From NCBI RefSeq assembly GCF_020687505.1, contig NZ_JAJEQT010000002.1: a stretch of 64,000 nucleotides of DNA; one strand, written 5' to 3'. Within the stretch, counting starts at the first letter, position 1; every line of letters begins with the position of its first letter. Below, one piece after another: positions 45,330-52,948 of this stretch. A model generated the notes under the pieces. It searched no databases. It was not told the origin of the DNA and was given only the letters and a program-made list of their open reading frames with translations. This DNA comes from Coprococcus_C hominis. GTDB taxonomy: Bacteria; Bacillota; Clostridia; Lachnospirales; Lachnospiraceae. The position numbers and the translations under genes were made by a program.

Positions 45330-45636
45330 AATTATAGGGAAAAAGCGTTGAAGGAGACTGCCGACAACAGGACATGACAGGGAATATGGTCACCGACTGA
45401 GAGCCATAACATGACACCATGTCTGGTGGAACACTACCGGAGCTGATAAGCTGAAGCCTACGTGGAGCTACATCCTAAGAGGTCTAGGTTTATCCGGAGC
45501 ATTCACGTTACGAATGAAGAGAGGAATCCGTCTTATATATATTTATTACAGATGGTTTCAATGCGGGTGGTACCGCGGATGTAACACATGTACATTCGTC
45601 CCGAGGTCAAAGCACATTTGACTTCGGGATTTTTTA
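45330..45636 (+). promoter_or_regulatory. T-box leader of aspS
   Basis: The canonical T-box core GCGGGTGGTACCGCGG is at about 45563-45578. The terminator TCCCGAGGTCAAA (45599-45611) pairs with TTTGACTTCGGGA (45617-45629), then a T run. The long 5' part should form Stem I. With aspS downstream the expected specifier is Asp, or Asn if AspRS is non-discriminating. I could not place the specifier by eye. Confidence 0.93.
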
Positions 45637-45658
45637 ATGCAGAAAAGGAGATAGGAAA

Positions 45659-47407
45659 ATGCAGGCAAACATTTACAGAGACATGACAATGGCGCAAGTA
45701 TCAGAAGACCTTGTCGGAAAAGAAATCAGACTGGCAGGATGGGTAGAGAACATCCGTGACCACGGTGGCGTATCCTTTGTGGATTTACGGGACATGTATG
45801 GCGTAATGCAGGTTGTTATGCGCGATACAACGTTGCTCGATGGAATTACTAAGGAGCAGTGTATCTCCGTAGCGGGACTGGTACAGCATCGTGACGAGGA
45901 GACATACAATCCGAAGATTCCAACCGGAACAATCGAGCTGGAAGCACATGAGGTAGATATCTTAGGAAAGGTGTACAAGCAGCTTCCGTTCGAGGTGACA
46001 ACCTCCAAGGAAGTCCGTGAGGATGTCCGTCTGAAATATCGGTACTTAGACCTTCGTAACCGCAAGGTAAAGGAGAACATGATCTTCCGTTCCAACGTCA
46101 TCTCATTCCTGCGTCAGAAGATGACAGAGATGGGATTCATGGAGATTCAGACACCAATCCTTTGTGCATCTTCTCCGGAGGGCGCACGTGATTATATCGT
46201 ACCATCCAGAAGATACAAGGGTAAGTTCTATGCACTCCCACAGGCACCACAGCAGTACAAGCAGCTTTTGATGGTGTCCGGATTTGATAAATATTTCCAG
46301 ATTGCACCTTGCTTCCGTGATGAGGATGCAAGAGCCGACCGTTCCCCAGGTGAGTTCTATCAGCTCGACTTCGAGATGAGCTTTGCAACACAGGAAGACG
46401 TATTCAAGGTTGGCGAGGAAGTGCTTACCGCAGCATTTAAGAAATTCGCTCCGAAGGGATACACCGTTACAGAAGCACCATACCCAATCATCAGCTACAA
46501 GGAAGCAATGCTGAAATATGGTACAGATAAGCCGGATCTTCGCAATCCACTTGAGATCATCGATGTGACAGAGTTCTTCCAGAGATGTACATTTGCACCA
46601 TTCCACGGCAAGACCGTTCGTGCGATTGCAGTACAGAAGAAGCTTTCCAAGGGACAGCATGAGAAGATGCTGAAGTTCGCGCAGTCTATCGGTATGGGCG
46701 GACTCGGATATCTCGAAGTATTGGAAGATGGTTCTTACAAGGGACCAATCGACAAGTTTATTCCGGATGATATGAAGCAGGAGCTCAAAGATCTCGCAGG
46801 CTTGAAGGAACTTGATACGATTTTCTTCATCGCCGATACAGAGAAGCAGGCAGCTCTCTTTGCAGGACAGATTCGTACCGAGCTTGGTAACCGTCTTGAT
46901 CTGCTTGAGAAGAATGCATATCGTTTCTGCTACATTAACGACTTCCCGATGTTTGAGTACAATGTGGAAGAGAAGAAGATTGGATTTACACACAACCCAT
47001 TCTCTATGCCACAGGGCGGCTTAGAGGCATTAAATGAGAAAGATCCACTGGAGATTCTTGCATATCAGTACGATATCGTATGTAATGGCGTGGAGCTTTC
47101 ATCCGGTGCCGTTCGTAATCATGACATGCAGATTATGGAGAAGGCATTTGAGATTGCAGGCTATGATAAGAGTGTTCTGGAGGAGAAGTTTGGAGCACTT
47201 TACAATGCATTCCAGTTTGGAGCACCACCACATGCAGGTATGGCTCCGGGTGTCGACCGTATGATCATGCTGCTTCGTAACGAGGAGAATATCCGCGAGG
47301 TTATCCCATTCCCTATGAGCGGAACCGCACAGGATCTCATGTGTGGCGCACCAAACGAAGTCACAGAGCAGCAGCTTCGTGAAGTTCATATCAAAGTACG
47401 CCAGTAG
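45659..47407 (+). CDS. aspS: Aspartyl-tRNA synthetase, bacterial type
   Basis: A 582-residue class II synthetase with an N-terminal OB anticodon-binding domain (LAGWVENIRDHGGVSFVDLRD), motif 2 (FRDEDARADRSPGEFYQLDFEM), split here for length by the usual loop, the bacterial GAD insertion domain (about 290-420) and motif 3 GVDRMIML. Adjacent gatCAB suggests that it is non-discriminating and makes Asp-tRNA-Asn as substrate for amidation. AAGGAG precedes the ATG. Under T-box control. Confidence 0.95.
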   Translation: MQANIYRDMTMAQVSEDLVGKEIRLAGWVENIRDHGGVSFVDLRDMYGVMQVVMRDTTLLDGITKEQCISVAGLVQHRDEETYNPKIPTGTIELEAHEVDILGKVYKQLPFEVTTSKEVREDVRLKYRYLDLRNRKVKENMIFRSNVISFLRQKMTEMGFMEIQTPILCASSPEGARDYIVPSRRYKGKFYALPQAPQQYKQLLMVSGFDKYFQIAPCFRDEDARADRSPGEFYQLDFEMSFATQEDVFKVGEEVLTAAFKKFAPKGYTVTEAPYPIISYKEAMLKYGTDKPDLRNPLEIIDVTEFFQRCTFAPFHGKTVRAIAVQKKLSKGQHEKMLKFAQSIGMGGLGYLEVLEDGSYKGPIDKFIPDDMKQELKDLAGLKELDTIFFIADTEKQAALFAGQIRTELGNRLDLLEKNAYRFCYINDFPMFEYNVEEKKIGFTHNPFSMPQGGLEALNEKDPLEILAYQYDIVCNGVELSSGAVRNHDMQIMEKAFEIAGYDKSVLEEKFGALYNAFQFGAPPHAGMAPGVDRMIMLLRNEENIREVIPFPMSGTAQDLMCGAPNEVTEQQLREVHIKVRQ

Positions 47408-47447
47408 TATTTTTCAGCAAAGAGAAGGCAATTGTGATTTCATATGA

Positions 47448-47715
47448 ATTGCTTGCGTTAACATGAATGATATGTTTGCGGAAATAATCATTAGAAGAGT
47501 AGTATATTGAGATGTTCGGATTTATTATTCTTAAGCAGACCGTTGAAGCACGTTGGTACTTAATAAGTGACAATTTATTGGCACGAATTTAGTACCACTA
47601 CGTGCTGAACCGAACGAGAGCGCGTCTGCGTAGAAAATAAATCCGAACATCTCAGAAACAATAATAGGTTTATTGATTATTTTCGCAAACTATAATATGT
47701 AGATTCGCAAGCATT
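47448..47715. repeat. 268-bp palindromic element between aspS and gatC
   Basis: Outer arms TTGCTTGCG.../...CGCAAGCAT and GTTTGCGGAAATAATCA/TGATTATTTTCGCAAAC are near-perfect complements; inner arms GAGATGTTCGGATTTATT (47508-47525)/AATAAATCCGAACATCTC (47637-47654) are perfect. The centre holds AGCACGTTGGTAC/AGTACCACTACGTGCT pairing and the motif GAACCGAACGAGA also found at 42921. The arms do not match the other two large palindromes. No ORF inside. Confidence 0.8.
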
Positions 47716-47729
47716 ATAGGAGGAAAAAT

Positions 47730-48017
47730 ATGACGATTACAGATGAAACAATTGATTATGTAGGTATTCTGGCGAAGCTCGAGCTTTCCGATGAGGAAAA
47801 GGAGCAGGCGAAGCAGGATATGTCGAATATGCTGGAATACGTCAGCAAATTAAATGAGCTCGATACCGATTCCGTGGAACCGATGAGCCATGCGTTTCCG
47901 GTCAGCAACGTATTCCGTGAGGATGTTGTGACAAATGGGGATGACAGAGACAATCTTCTGGCAAATGCACCAGAGCAAAAAGATGGCTGTTATAAAGTGC
48001 CGAAGACATTTGACTAA
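47730..48017 (+). CDS. gatC: Asp/Glu-tRNA amidotransferase subunit C
   Basis: A 95-residue subunit that stabilises GatA and bridges it to GatB. The helical N-terminal part (YVGILAKLELSDEEKEQAK) and the C-terminal DSVEPMSHAF are typical. AGGAGG lies 6 bases before the ATG. It is the first gene of gatCAB, 14 bases from gatA, and is separated from aspS by a large palindrome. Confidence 0.95.
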   Translation: MTITDETIDYVGILAKLELSDEEKEQAKQDMSNMLEYVSKLNELDTDSVEPMSHAFPVSNVFREDVVTNGDDRDNLLANAPEQKDGCYKVPKTFD

Positions 48018-48031
48018 GGAGGGCGGTATAG

Positions 48032-49525
48032 ATGAGAAAAGATTTAATGAAATTAACCGCCGTTGAACTCGGCAAGAAAATTAAAGACAAAGAAGTGACC
48101 GTCGTAGAGGCAACGAAGGCGTGTCTGGAGCGAATCAAAGCACTCGACGAGACATACAACTGTTTCGTCACTGTGGATGAGGCAGGCGCACTGGCACAGG
48201 CGGAAGCAATTCAGGCAAAGATTGACAGTGGAGAGCTTACCGGACCGCTGGCTGGTGTTCCGGTTGCCATCAAGGATAACATGTGTATCAATGGTATGCT
48301 TACAAGCTGTTCTTCCAAGATTCTGAGTAATTTCGTTCCGACGTATACAGCAACTGCCGTTGAAAAACTGCAGGAGGCAGGTGCGGTTATCATCGGAAAG
48401 ACAAACATGGATGAGTTCGCTATGGGTAGTACAACGGAGACTTCTTATTATGGTGTGACAAGAAATCCGTGGGATACAGACAAGGTACCGGGCGGTTCTT
48501 CCGGTGGTTCTGCAGCAGCCGTTGCAGCAGAGGAAATTCCATATGCACTTGGTTCCGATACAGGTGGAAGTATCCGTCAGCCGGCCGCATTTTGCGGTGT
48601 GACAGGTATCAAGCCGACATACGGAAGAGTGTCCCGTTATGGTTTGATTGCGTATGGTTCCTCGCTTGATCAGATCGGACCACTTGCCAAGGATGTCACA
48701 GACTGTGCCACAATCCTTGAAGCAATCTGTAAGCATGATGACAAGGATTCTACTTCCTATGCACAGGCAGAGGATGATTTCACATCTGCATTAGTGGACG
48801 ATGTAAAGGGAATGAAGATTGGTATTCCAAGAGATTATTTCGCAGAGGGTATCGATGAGGATGTTAAGACAGCTGTGCTTGCAGCCGCAAAGAAGCTCGA
48901 AGACAAGGGTGCAATCGTGGAAGAGTTTGACCTTGGTATGGTAGAATATGCAATTCCTGCTTACTATATCATTGCATCCGCAGAAGCATCTTCGAACTTA
49001 GAGCGTTTCGATGGCGTCAAATATGGTTACCGTACCGCAGAGTACCGTGACCTTCACAATATGTATAAGAAGACCCGTTCCGAGGGCTTTGGTGCAGAGG
49101 TAAAGCGTCGTATCATGCTTGGTTCCTTCGTCCTTAGCTCCGGTTATTACGATGCATATTATGTAAAGGCACTGAAGACAAAGGCGCTGATCAAGAAAGC
49201 CTTTGACGATGCATTTGCAAAATACGATGTGATCTTAGGACCGGTTGCACCAACGACGGCATTGAAGATGGGCGAATCTTTAAGTGATCCGATCAAGATG
49301 TATCTGGGAGATATTTATACAGTATCTGTAAATCTTGCCGGTCTGCCGGGTATTTCCCTTCCATGCGGACAGGATAAGGATGGTATGCCGGTTGGCATGC
49401 AGCTGCTCGGACAGACATTTGACGAGAAATCAATCATCCGCGCAGCGTATGCATTTGAATGTACAAAGACTTATAAGCGTCCGGATGCTCTAGGCACCGT
49501 GGAAGCAGAAAGGGGGCTTGCATAA
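48032..49525 (+). CDS. gatA: Asp/Glu-tRNA amidotransferase subunit A
   Basis: A 497-residue amidase that hydrolyses glutamine to supply ammonia for converting Glu-tRNA-Gln or Asp-tRNA-Asn. The Ser-cisSer-Lys triad is present: the Lys in PVAIKDNM, and the serines in GGSSGGSAAAVAA with GSDTGGSIRQPA. AAGGAGGGCGG precedes the ATG. The stop overlaps the gatB start by one base (TAATG). Confidence 0.96.
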   Translation: MRKDLMKLTAVELGKKIKDKEVTVVEATKACLERIKALDETYNCFVTVDEAGALAQAEAIQAKIDSGELTGPLAGVPVAIKDNMCINGMLTSCSSKILSNFVPTYTATAVEKLQEAGAVIIGKTNMDEFAMGSTTETSYYGVTRNPWDTDKVPGGSSGGSAAAVAAEEIPYALGSDTGGSIRQPAAFCGVTGIKPTYGRVSRYGLIAYGSSLDQIGPLAKDVTDCATILEAICKHDDKDSTSYAQAEDDFTSALVDDVKGMKIGIPRDYFAEGIDEDVKTAVLAAAKKLEDKGAIVEEFDLGMVEYAIPAYYIIASAEASSNLERFDGVKYGYRTAEYRDLHNMYKKTRSEGFGAEVKRRIMLGSFVLSSGYYDAYYVKALKTKALIKKAFDDAFAKYDVILGPVAPTTALKMGESLSDPIKMYLGDIYTVSVNLAGLPGISLPCGQDKDGMPVGMQLLGQTFDEKSIIRAAYAFECTKTYKRPDALGTVEAERGLA

Positions 49526-50961
49526 TGAGTAAAACATATGAGACAGTCATCGGCCTGGAGGTTCACGTAGAGCTTGCCACGAAGACGAAGATTTTCTGTG
49601 GATGTTCGACTGCATTTGGCGGTGCACCGAATACACATACCTGTCCGGTTTGTACCGGTATGCCGGGATCCCTTCCAGTGCTCAATAAGGCGGTAGTTGA
49701 GAAAGCAGTTGCGGTTGGTCTTGCAACGAACTGTACAATCACACAGAACTGTAAGTTTGACCGTAAGAATTATTTCTATCCGGATAACCCGCAGAACTAC
49801 CAGATTTCGCAGCTTTATTATCCGATCTGCCGGAATGGTAAGGTAGAGATCGAGGTTGACGGGAATAAGAAATATGTCCGTATTCATGAGATTCATATGG
49901 AGGAGGATGCAGGTAAGCTGGTACATGATCCGTATACAGACAGCTCGCTGGTTGATTACAATCGTTCGGGCGTGCCTCTGATTGAGATTGTATCCGAGCC
50001 GGATATGCGTTCCGCAGAGGAAGTCATTGCTTATCTTGAGAAATTAAGACTGATCATCCAGTACCTTGGTGCTTCGGATTGCAAGCTGAACGAAGGGTCC
50101 ATGCGTGCCGATGTCAACCTGTCTGTCCGTGAAGTCGGTGCAGAGAAGTTCGGTACAAGAACCGAGATGAAGAACCTGAATTCCTTCAAGGCGATTGCGA
50201 GAGCCATCGAGAACGAGAAGGAGCGTCAGATCGATCTGATTGAATCCGGTGAGAAGGTCATTCAGGAGACAAGAAGATGGGATGATACAAAGGAATATTC
50301 CTATGCAATGCGTTCGAAAGAGGATGCACAGGATTACCGTTACTTCCCGGATCCGGATCTGGTTCCGGTTATGATCAGCGATGAATGGATGGAAGAGATT
50401 CGCAGCCGCCAGCCGGAGCTGCGTGACGAGAAGCGCATCCGTTACAAGGAAGAGTATGATATTCCGGATTATGATATTGACATTCTGACGAACTCCAAGA
50501 AGCTTGCAGATATCTTCGAGGAGGCGATTGCGCTTGGAGCAGCACCAAAGAAGGTATCGAACTGGCTGATGGTTGAGACAATGCGTCTGATGAAGGAAGC
50601 ATCCATCGATGCCGATGACTTAAAATTCTCAGCAAAGAACCTTGCAGCTATCATCAAGATGGTCGATGACAAAGTCATCAATGGTACGGTTGCAAAGGAA
50701 GTGTTCGAGAAGGTATTTGCAGAGGATATCGATCCGGAAGCTTATGTCGAGGAACACGGCCTGAAGACTGTCAATGATGAGGGCGCGCTTCGTACTGTCA
50801 TCTTAGATGTCATCGAGAAGAATCCGAAGTCTGTCGCAGATTTCAAGGGCGGTAAGGAGAAAGCAATCGGTGCACTTGTTGGACAGACGATGAAGGCAAT
50901 GCAGGGTAAGGCAGATCCATCCGAGGTTAACCGTATTCTGCGCGAAGAATTAAGTAAATAA
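49525..50961 (+). CDS. gatB: Asp/Glu-tRNA amidotransferase subunit B
   Basis: A 478-residue kinase-like subunit that activates the tRNA-bound acid and receives ammonia from GatA. N-terminal VIGLEVHVELATKTKIFCG; zinc-site cysteines in CGCS and CPVC; EDAGKLVHD with catalytic residues; and the C-terminal YqeY-like helical domain that binds tRNA. Length is normal. Confidence 0.96.
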   Translation: MSKTYETVIGLEVHVELATKTKIFCGCSTAFGGAPNTHTCPVCTGMPGSLPVLNKAVVEKAVAVGLATNCTITQNCKFDRKNYFYPDNPQNYQISQLYYPICRNGKVEIEVDGNKKYVRIHEIHMEEDAGKLVHDPYTDSSLVDYNRSGVPLIEIVSEPDMRSAEEVIAYLEKLRLIIQYLGASDCKLNEGSMRADVNLSVREVGAEKFGTRTEMKNLNSFKAIARAIENEKERQIDLIESGEKVIQETRRWDDTKEYSYAMRSKEDAQDYRYFPDPDLVPVMISDEWMEEIRSRQPELRDEKRIRYKEEYDIPDYDIDILTNSKKLADIFEEAIALGAAPKKVSNWLMVETMRLMKEASIDADDLKFSAKNLAAIIKMVDDKVINGTVAKEVFEKVFAEDIDPEAYVEEHGLKTVNDEGALRTVILDVIEKNPKSVADFKGGKEKAIGALVGQTMKAMQGKADPSEVNRILREELSK

Positions 50962-51008
50962 TTTTTAATCTACGGAGTTGACTTAGGTACGAACTCCTAG
51001 ATGCAAAG

Positions 51009-51060
51009 AAGTCCACCTCAAAAAATTCACGTTACAATTTTTGTGAGGTGGACTTTTTGC
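51009..51060 (+). terminator. Terminator of gatCAB
   Basis: AAGTCCACCTCA (51009-51020) pairs with TGAGGTGGACTT (51044-51055), with AAAAATT/AATTTTT inside and T5 after. GGAGTT/AACTCC-type sequences flank it, extending the palindrome. Confidence 0.9.
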
Positions 51061-51245
51061 ATCCCGGAGTTCTGGTAAAGGAAAAACGGAAAGCAAAAAA
51101 ATTTATGAAAATATTCTTCGCATAAAACGGTTCGCCTTGTGTAATACAAGAAATTATAATAAAATTAAAGCATAAAGGTAAGCACTACGGAGAAGTAATA
51201 TCTATATTTGAATAGATATTATTCGCTTAGTTTAGTCTGTAAATT

Positions 51246-51591
51246 AGGAGGCAAATATTTTGTATATGTATATCTGCGCCATATTTTGAAATATAAATAT
51301 GTTTGTAACTTAGAAGTACTTGATGTTCTGTGAGCAAACAGCAATGTTTGAACACGATGTTCAAACAAGCCGCCGCTGAGCCATGGACGGCGAGCGGAGG
51401 GCGCATATGAACGAAGTTCATATTTAGGATGCGCCCGACAACCTGCCGCCGAGCGAAGCGAGGGGGCAATACCCGCAAGGCGGTTGCGTCCTATATCATT
51501 ATGTGAATCAGAACATCTAGAACTTCTTAGTTACAATACATCTGATATTTCAAAATATGGCGTGGATATATTTAACAAAATATTTACCTCC
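51246..51591. repeat. 346-bp imperfect palindromic element (copy 2, plus orientation)
   Basis: Left arm from AGGAGGCAAATATTTTG to TTGTAACTTAGAAG; right arm from CTAGAACTTCTTAGTTACAA to CAAAATATTTACCTCC; ATATTTTGAAATAT is common to both arms. Its core (ATGTTTGAACACGATGTTCA, then the CCGCCGCTGAG block) matches the element at 14453-14737 reversed. Unlike that copy it carries an extra ~110-base insert with the two-hairpin module. It fills the gap before the MerR-methyltransferase gene and probably contributes to its 5' UTR. Confidence 0.8.
51396..51466 (+). ncRNA. Two-hairpin leader module, copy 2
   Basis: Hairpin 1: outer stem GGCGC (51400-51404)/GCGCC (51431-51435), inner stem ATATGAAC/GTTCATAT with GAA triloop, unpaired TTAGGAT. 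Linker CGACAACCTGCCGC (51436-51449). Hairpin 2: CGAGC-GAA-GCGAG with a central tandem G-A, then GGGG. Spacing matches copy 1 at 16196 element by element while the stem sequences differ. Confidence 0.6.
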
Positions 51592-51623
51592 GTATTCTCT
51601 TGATAAGCAAAAGGAAAAACACT

Positions 51624-52805
51624 ATGAAAAAAGAAGGATATTACTCGACCGGCGAGTTTATGAAACAAGCGAATATTACGAAGAAAACCGTCCGCTACTA
51701 CGACGAGAAGGATATCCTGAAGCCCTCCTTTGTCAGTGATTCCGGCGCCCGTTACTACACGGAGAAGGATCTGGCGAAGCTTCAGCAGATACTTCTGTTA
51801 AAGTATCTTGGTTTCTCGCTGGGCGATATCAAGGAGATGCAGGTGGACGATGCGGACAAGCATTTTATCGTCAACTCCCTGAACATCCAGCAGAAGCTGG
51901 TGGAAGACCGTATCGAGCAGCTGCAATTAGTGAAAATGACGATCAAGGAGGCAACCGATGATCTGCAGGCAGACCGGGAAGTAGACTGGACGAAGCTGTT
52001 CGAGTTGATTCAGGTGGCAGATTTGGAGAGCATCCTGAAGAAACAGTACAAGGATGCTTCGAATATCATGGCGCGGATCAACCTGCACAAGCAGTATTCG
52101 GTCAATAAACAGGGCTGGTTCCCGTGGATCTATGAGCAGATGCAGGTAAAGCCGGGGCAGAAGATTCTGGAGCTTGGCTGCGGTGCCGGAGACCTCTGGG
52201 TGGAAAATGCAGAGAAGTTTCCAGAGGATATTTCAATTACAGTTACGGACATTTCCGATGGTATGCTGCGTGATGCAAGACGCGAAATCGGCAGGGAGGA
52301 TGCAGTGTTCTCGTATGCGATCTGTGGCTGCGAGTCGATTCCATTTGCGGATGCGACCTTCGATCTTGTCGTGGCGAACCATGTGCTCTTTTACTGCGAT
52401 GACATCGGGCAGGCGTGCCGGGAGATCCAACGCGTGTTGAAACCGGGAGGTGTGCTTGTTGCGGGTACGTATGGCTCGGCGCATATGAAGGAAATCAGCC
52501 GGTTAGTCATGGAGTTTGATGACCGAATTGTGCTTGCGGCGGAGAATCTGTATGACCGGTTTGGCAAGGAGAATGGAACAGATATTCTTCAAAGTACATT
52601 TGAGCAGGTGGAGTGGCGGCAGTATGAAGATGCGATTGAGATTGACGATGCCGAACCGCTGATCTCATATGTTTTGTCGTGTCACGGAAATCAGAATCAG
52701 TATATTGCGCATAAATACAAGGAATTCCGGACATTTATGAAGAAGAAAATAGTGGGTGGCTTTCACATTACAAAGGATGCAGGAATATTTCTTGTAAAAA
52801 AATGA
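51624..52805 (+). CDS. MerR-family regulator fused to a SAM methyltransferase
   Basis: A 393-residue fusion. Residues 5-75 are a MerR winged helix (YSTGEFMKQANITKKTVRYY, DEKDILKPSF), followed by a dimerisation coiled coil (about 80-125). A class I methyltransferase follows, with motif I ILELGCGAGD (about 181-190), DISDGML, and FDLVVANHVLFY (Methyltransf_11 type). The methyltransferase domain takes the place of the usual effector-binding domain. ATG 51624 has AAAGGAAAA ahead. A MerR-type promoter lies 10 bases after its stop. Such fusions are known in Firmicutes but their target is not. Confidence 0.9.
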   Translation: MKKEGYYSTGEFMKQANITKKTVRYYDEKDILKPSFVSDSGARYYTEKDLAKLQQILLLKYLGFSLGDIKEMQVDDADKHFIVNSLNIQQKLVEDRIEQLQLVKMTIKEATDDLQADREVDWTKLFELIQVADLESILKKQYKDASNIMARINLHKQYSVNKQGWFPWIYEQMQVKPGQKILELGCGAGDLWVENAEKFPEDISITVTDISDGMLRDARREIGREDAVFSYAICGCESIPFADATFDLVVANHVLFYCDDIGQACREIQRVLKPGGVLVAGTYGSAHMKEISRLVMEFDDRIVLAAENLYDRFGKENGTDILQSTFEQVEWRQYEDAIEIDDAEPLISYVLSCHGNQNQYIAHKYKEFRTFMKKKIVGGFHITKDAGIFLVKK

Positions 52806-52814
52806 AAAAAACAC

Positions 52815-52845
52815 TTGACTATGCCCTAGGGGCACCCTGTATAAT
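52815..52845 (+). promoter_or_regulatory. MerR-type promoter with a 19-bp spacer and dyad
   Basis: TTGACT (52815-52820) and TATAAT (52840-52845) are separated by 19 bases rather than 17. The spacer contains the perfect dyad TGCCC-TAG-GGGCA (52822-52834). This is the arrangement that MerR-family activators untwist. It drives rfbB. Confidence 0.75.
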
Positions 52846-52948
52846 AAATACATAACAAACACATATTCGAATATACCGGATTGTGTTTCGACTCAAAAGC
52901 GCGAGACAAAATCAAGAAAATAAAGGAATGATTTAAGGAGGTAGAAAA

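Noticed and set aside
45330..45560. Assignment of a GAC or AAC specifier in the aspS T-box
   Set aside because: GAC occurs several times and the Stem I base could not be fixed without folding.
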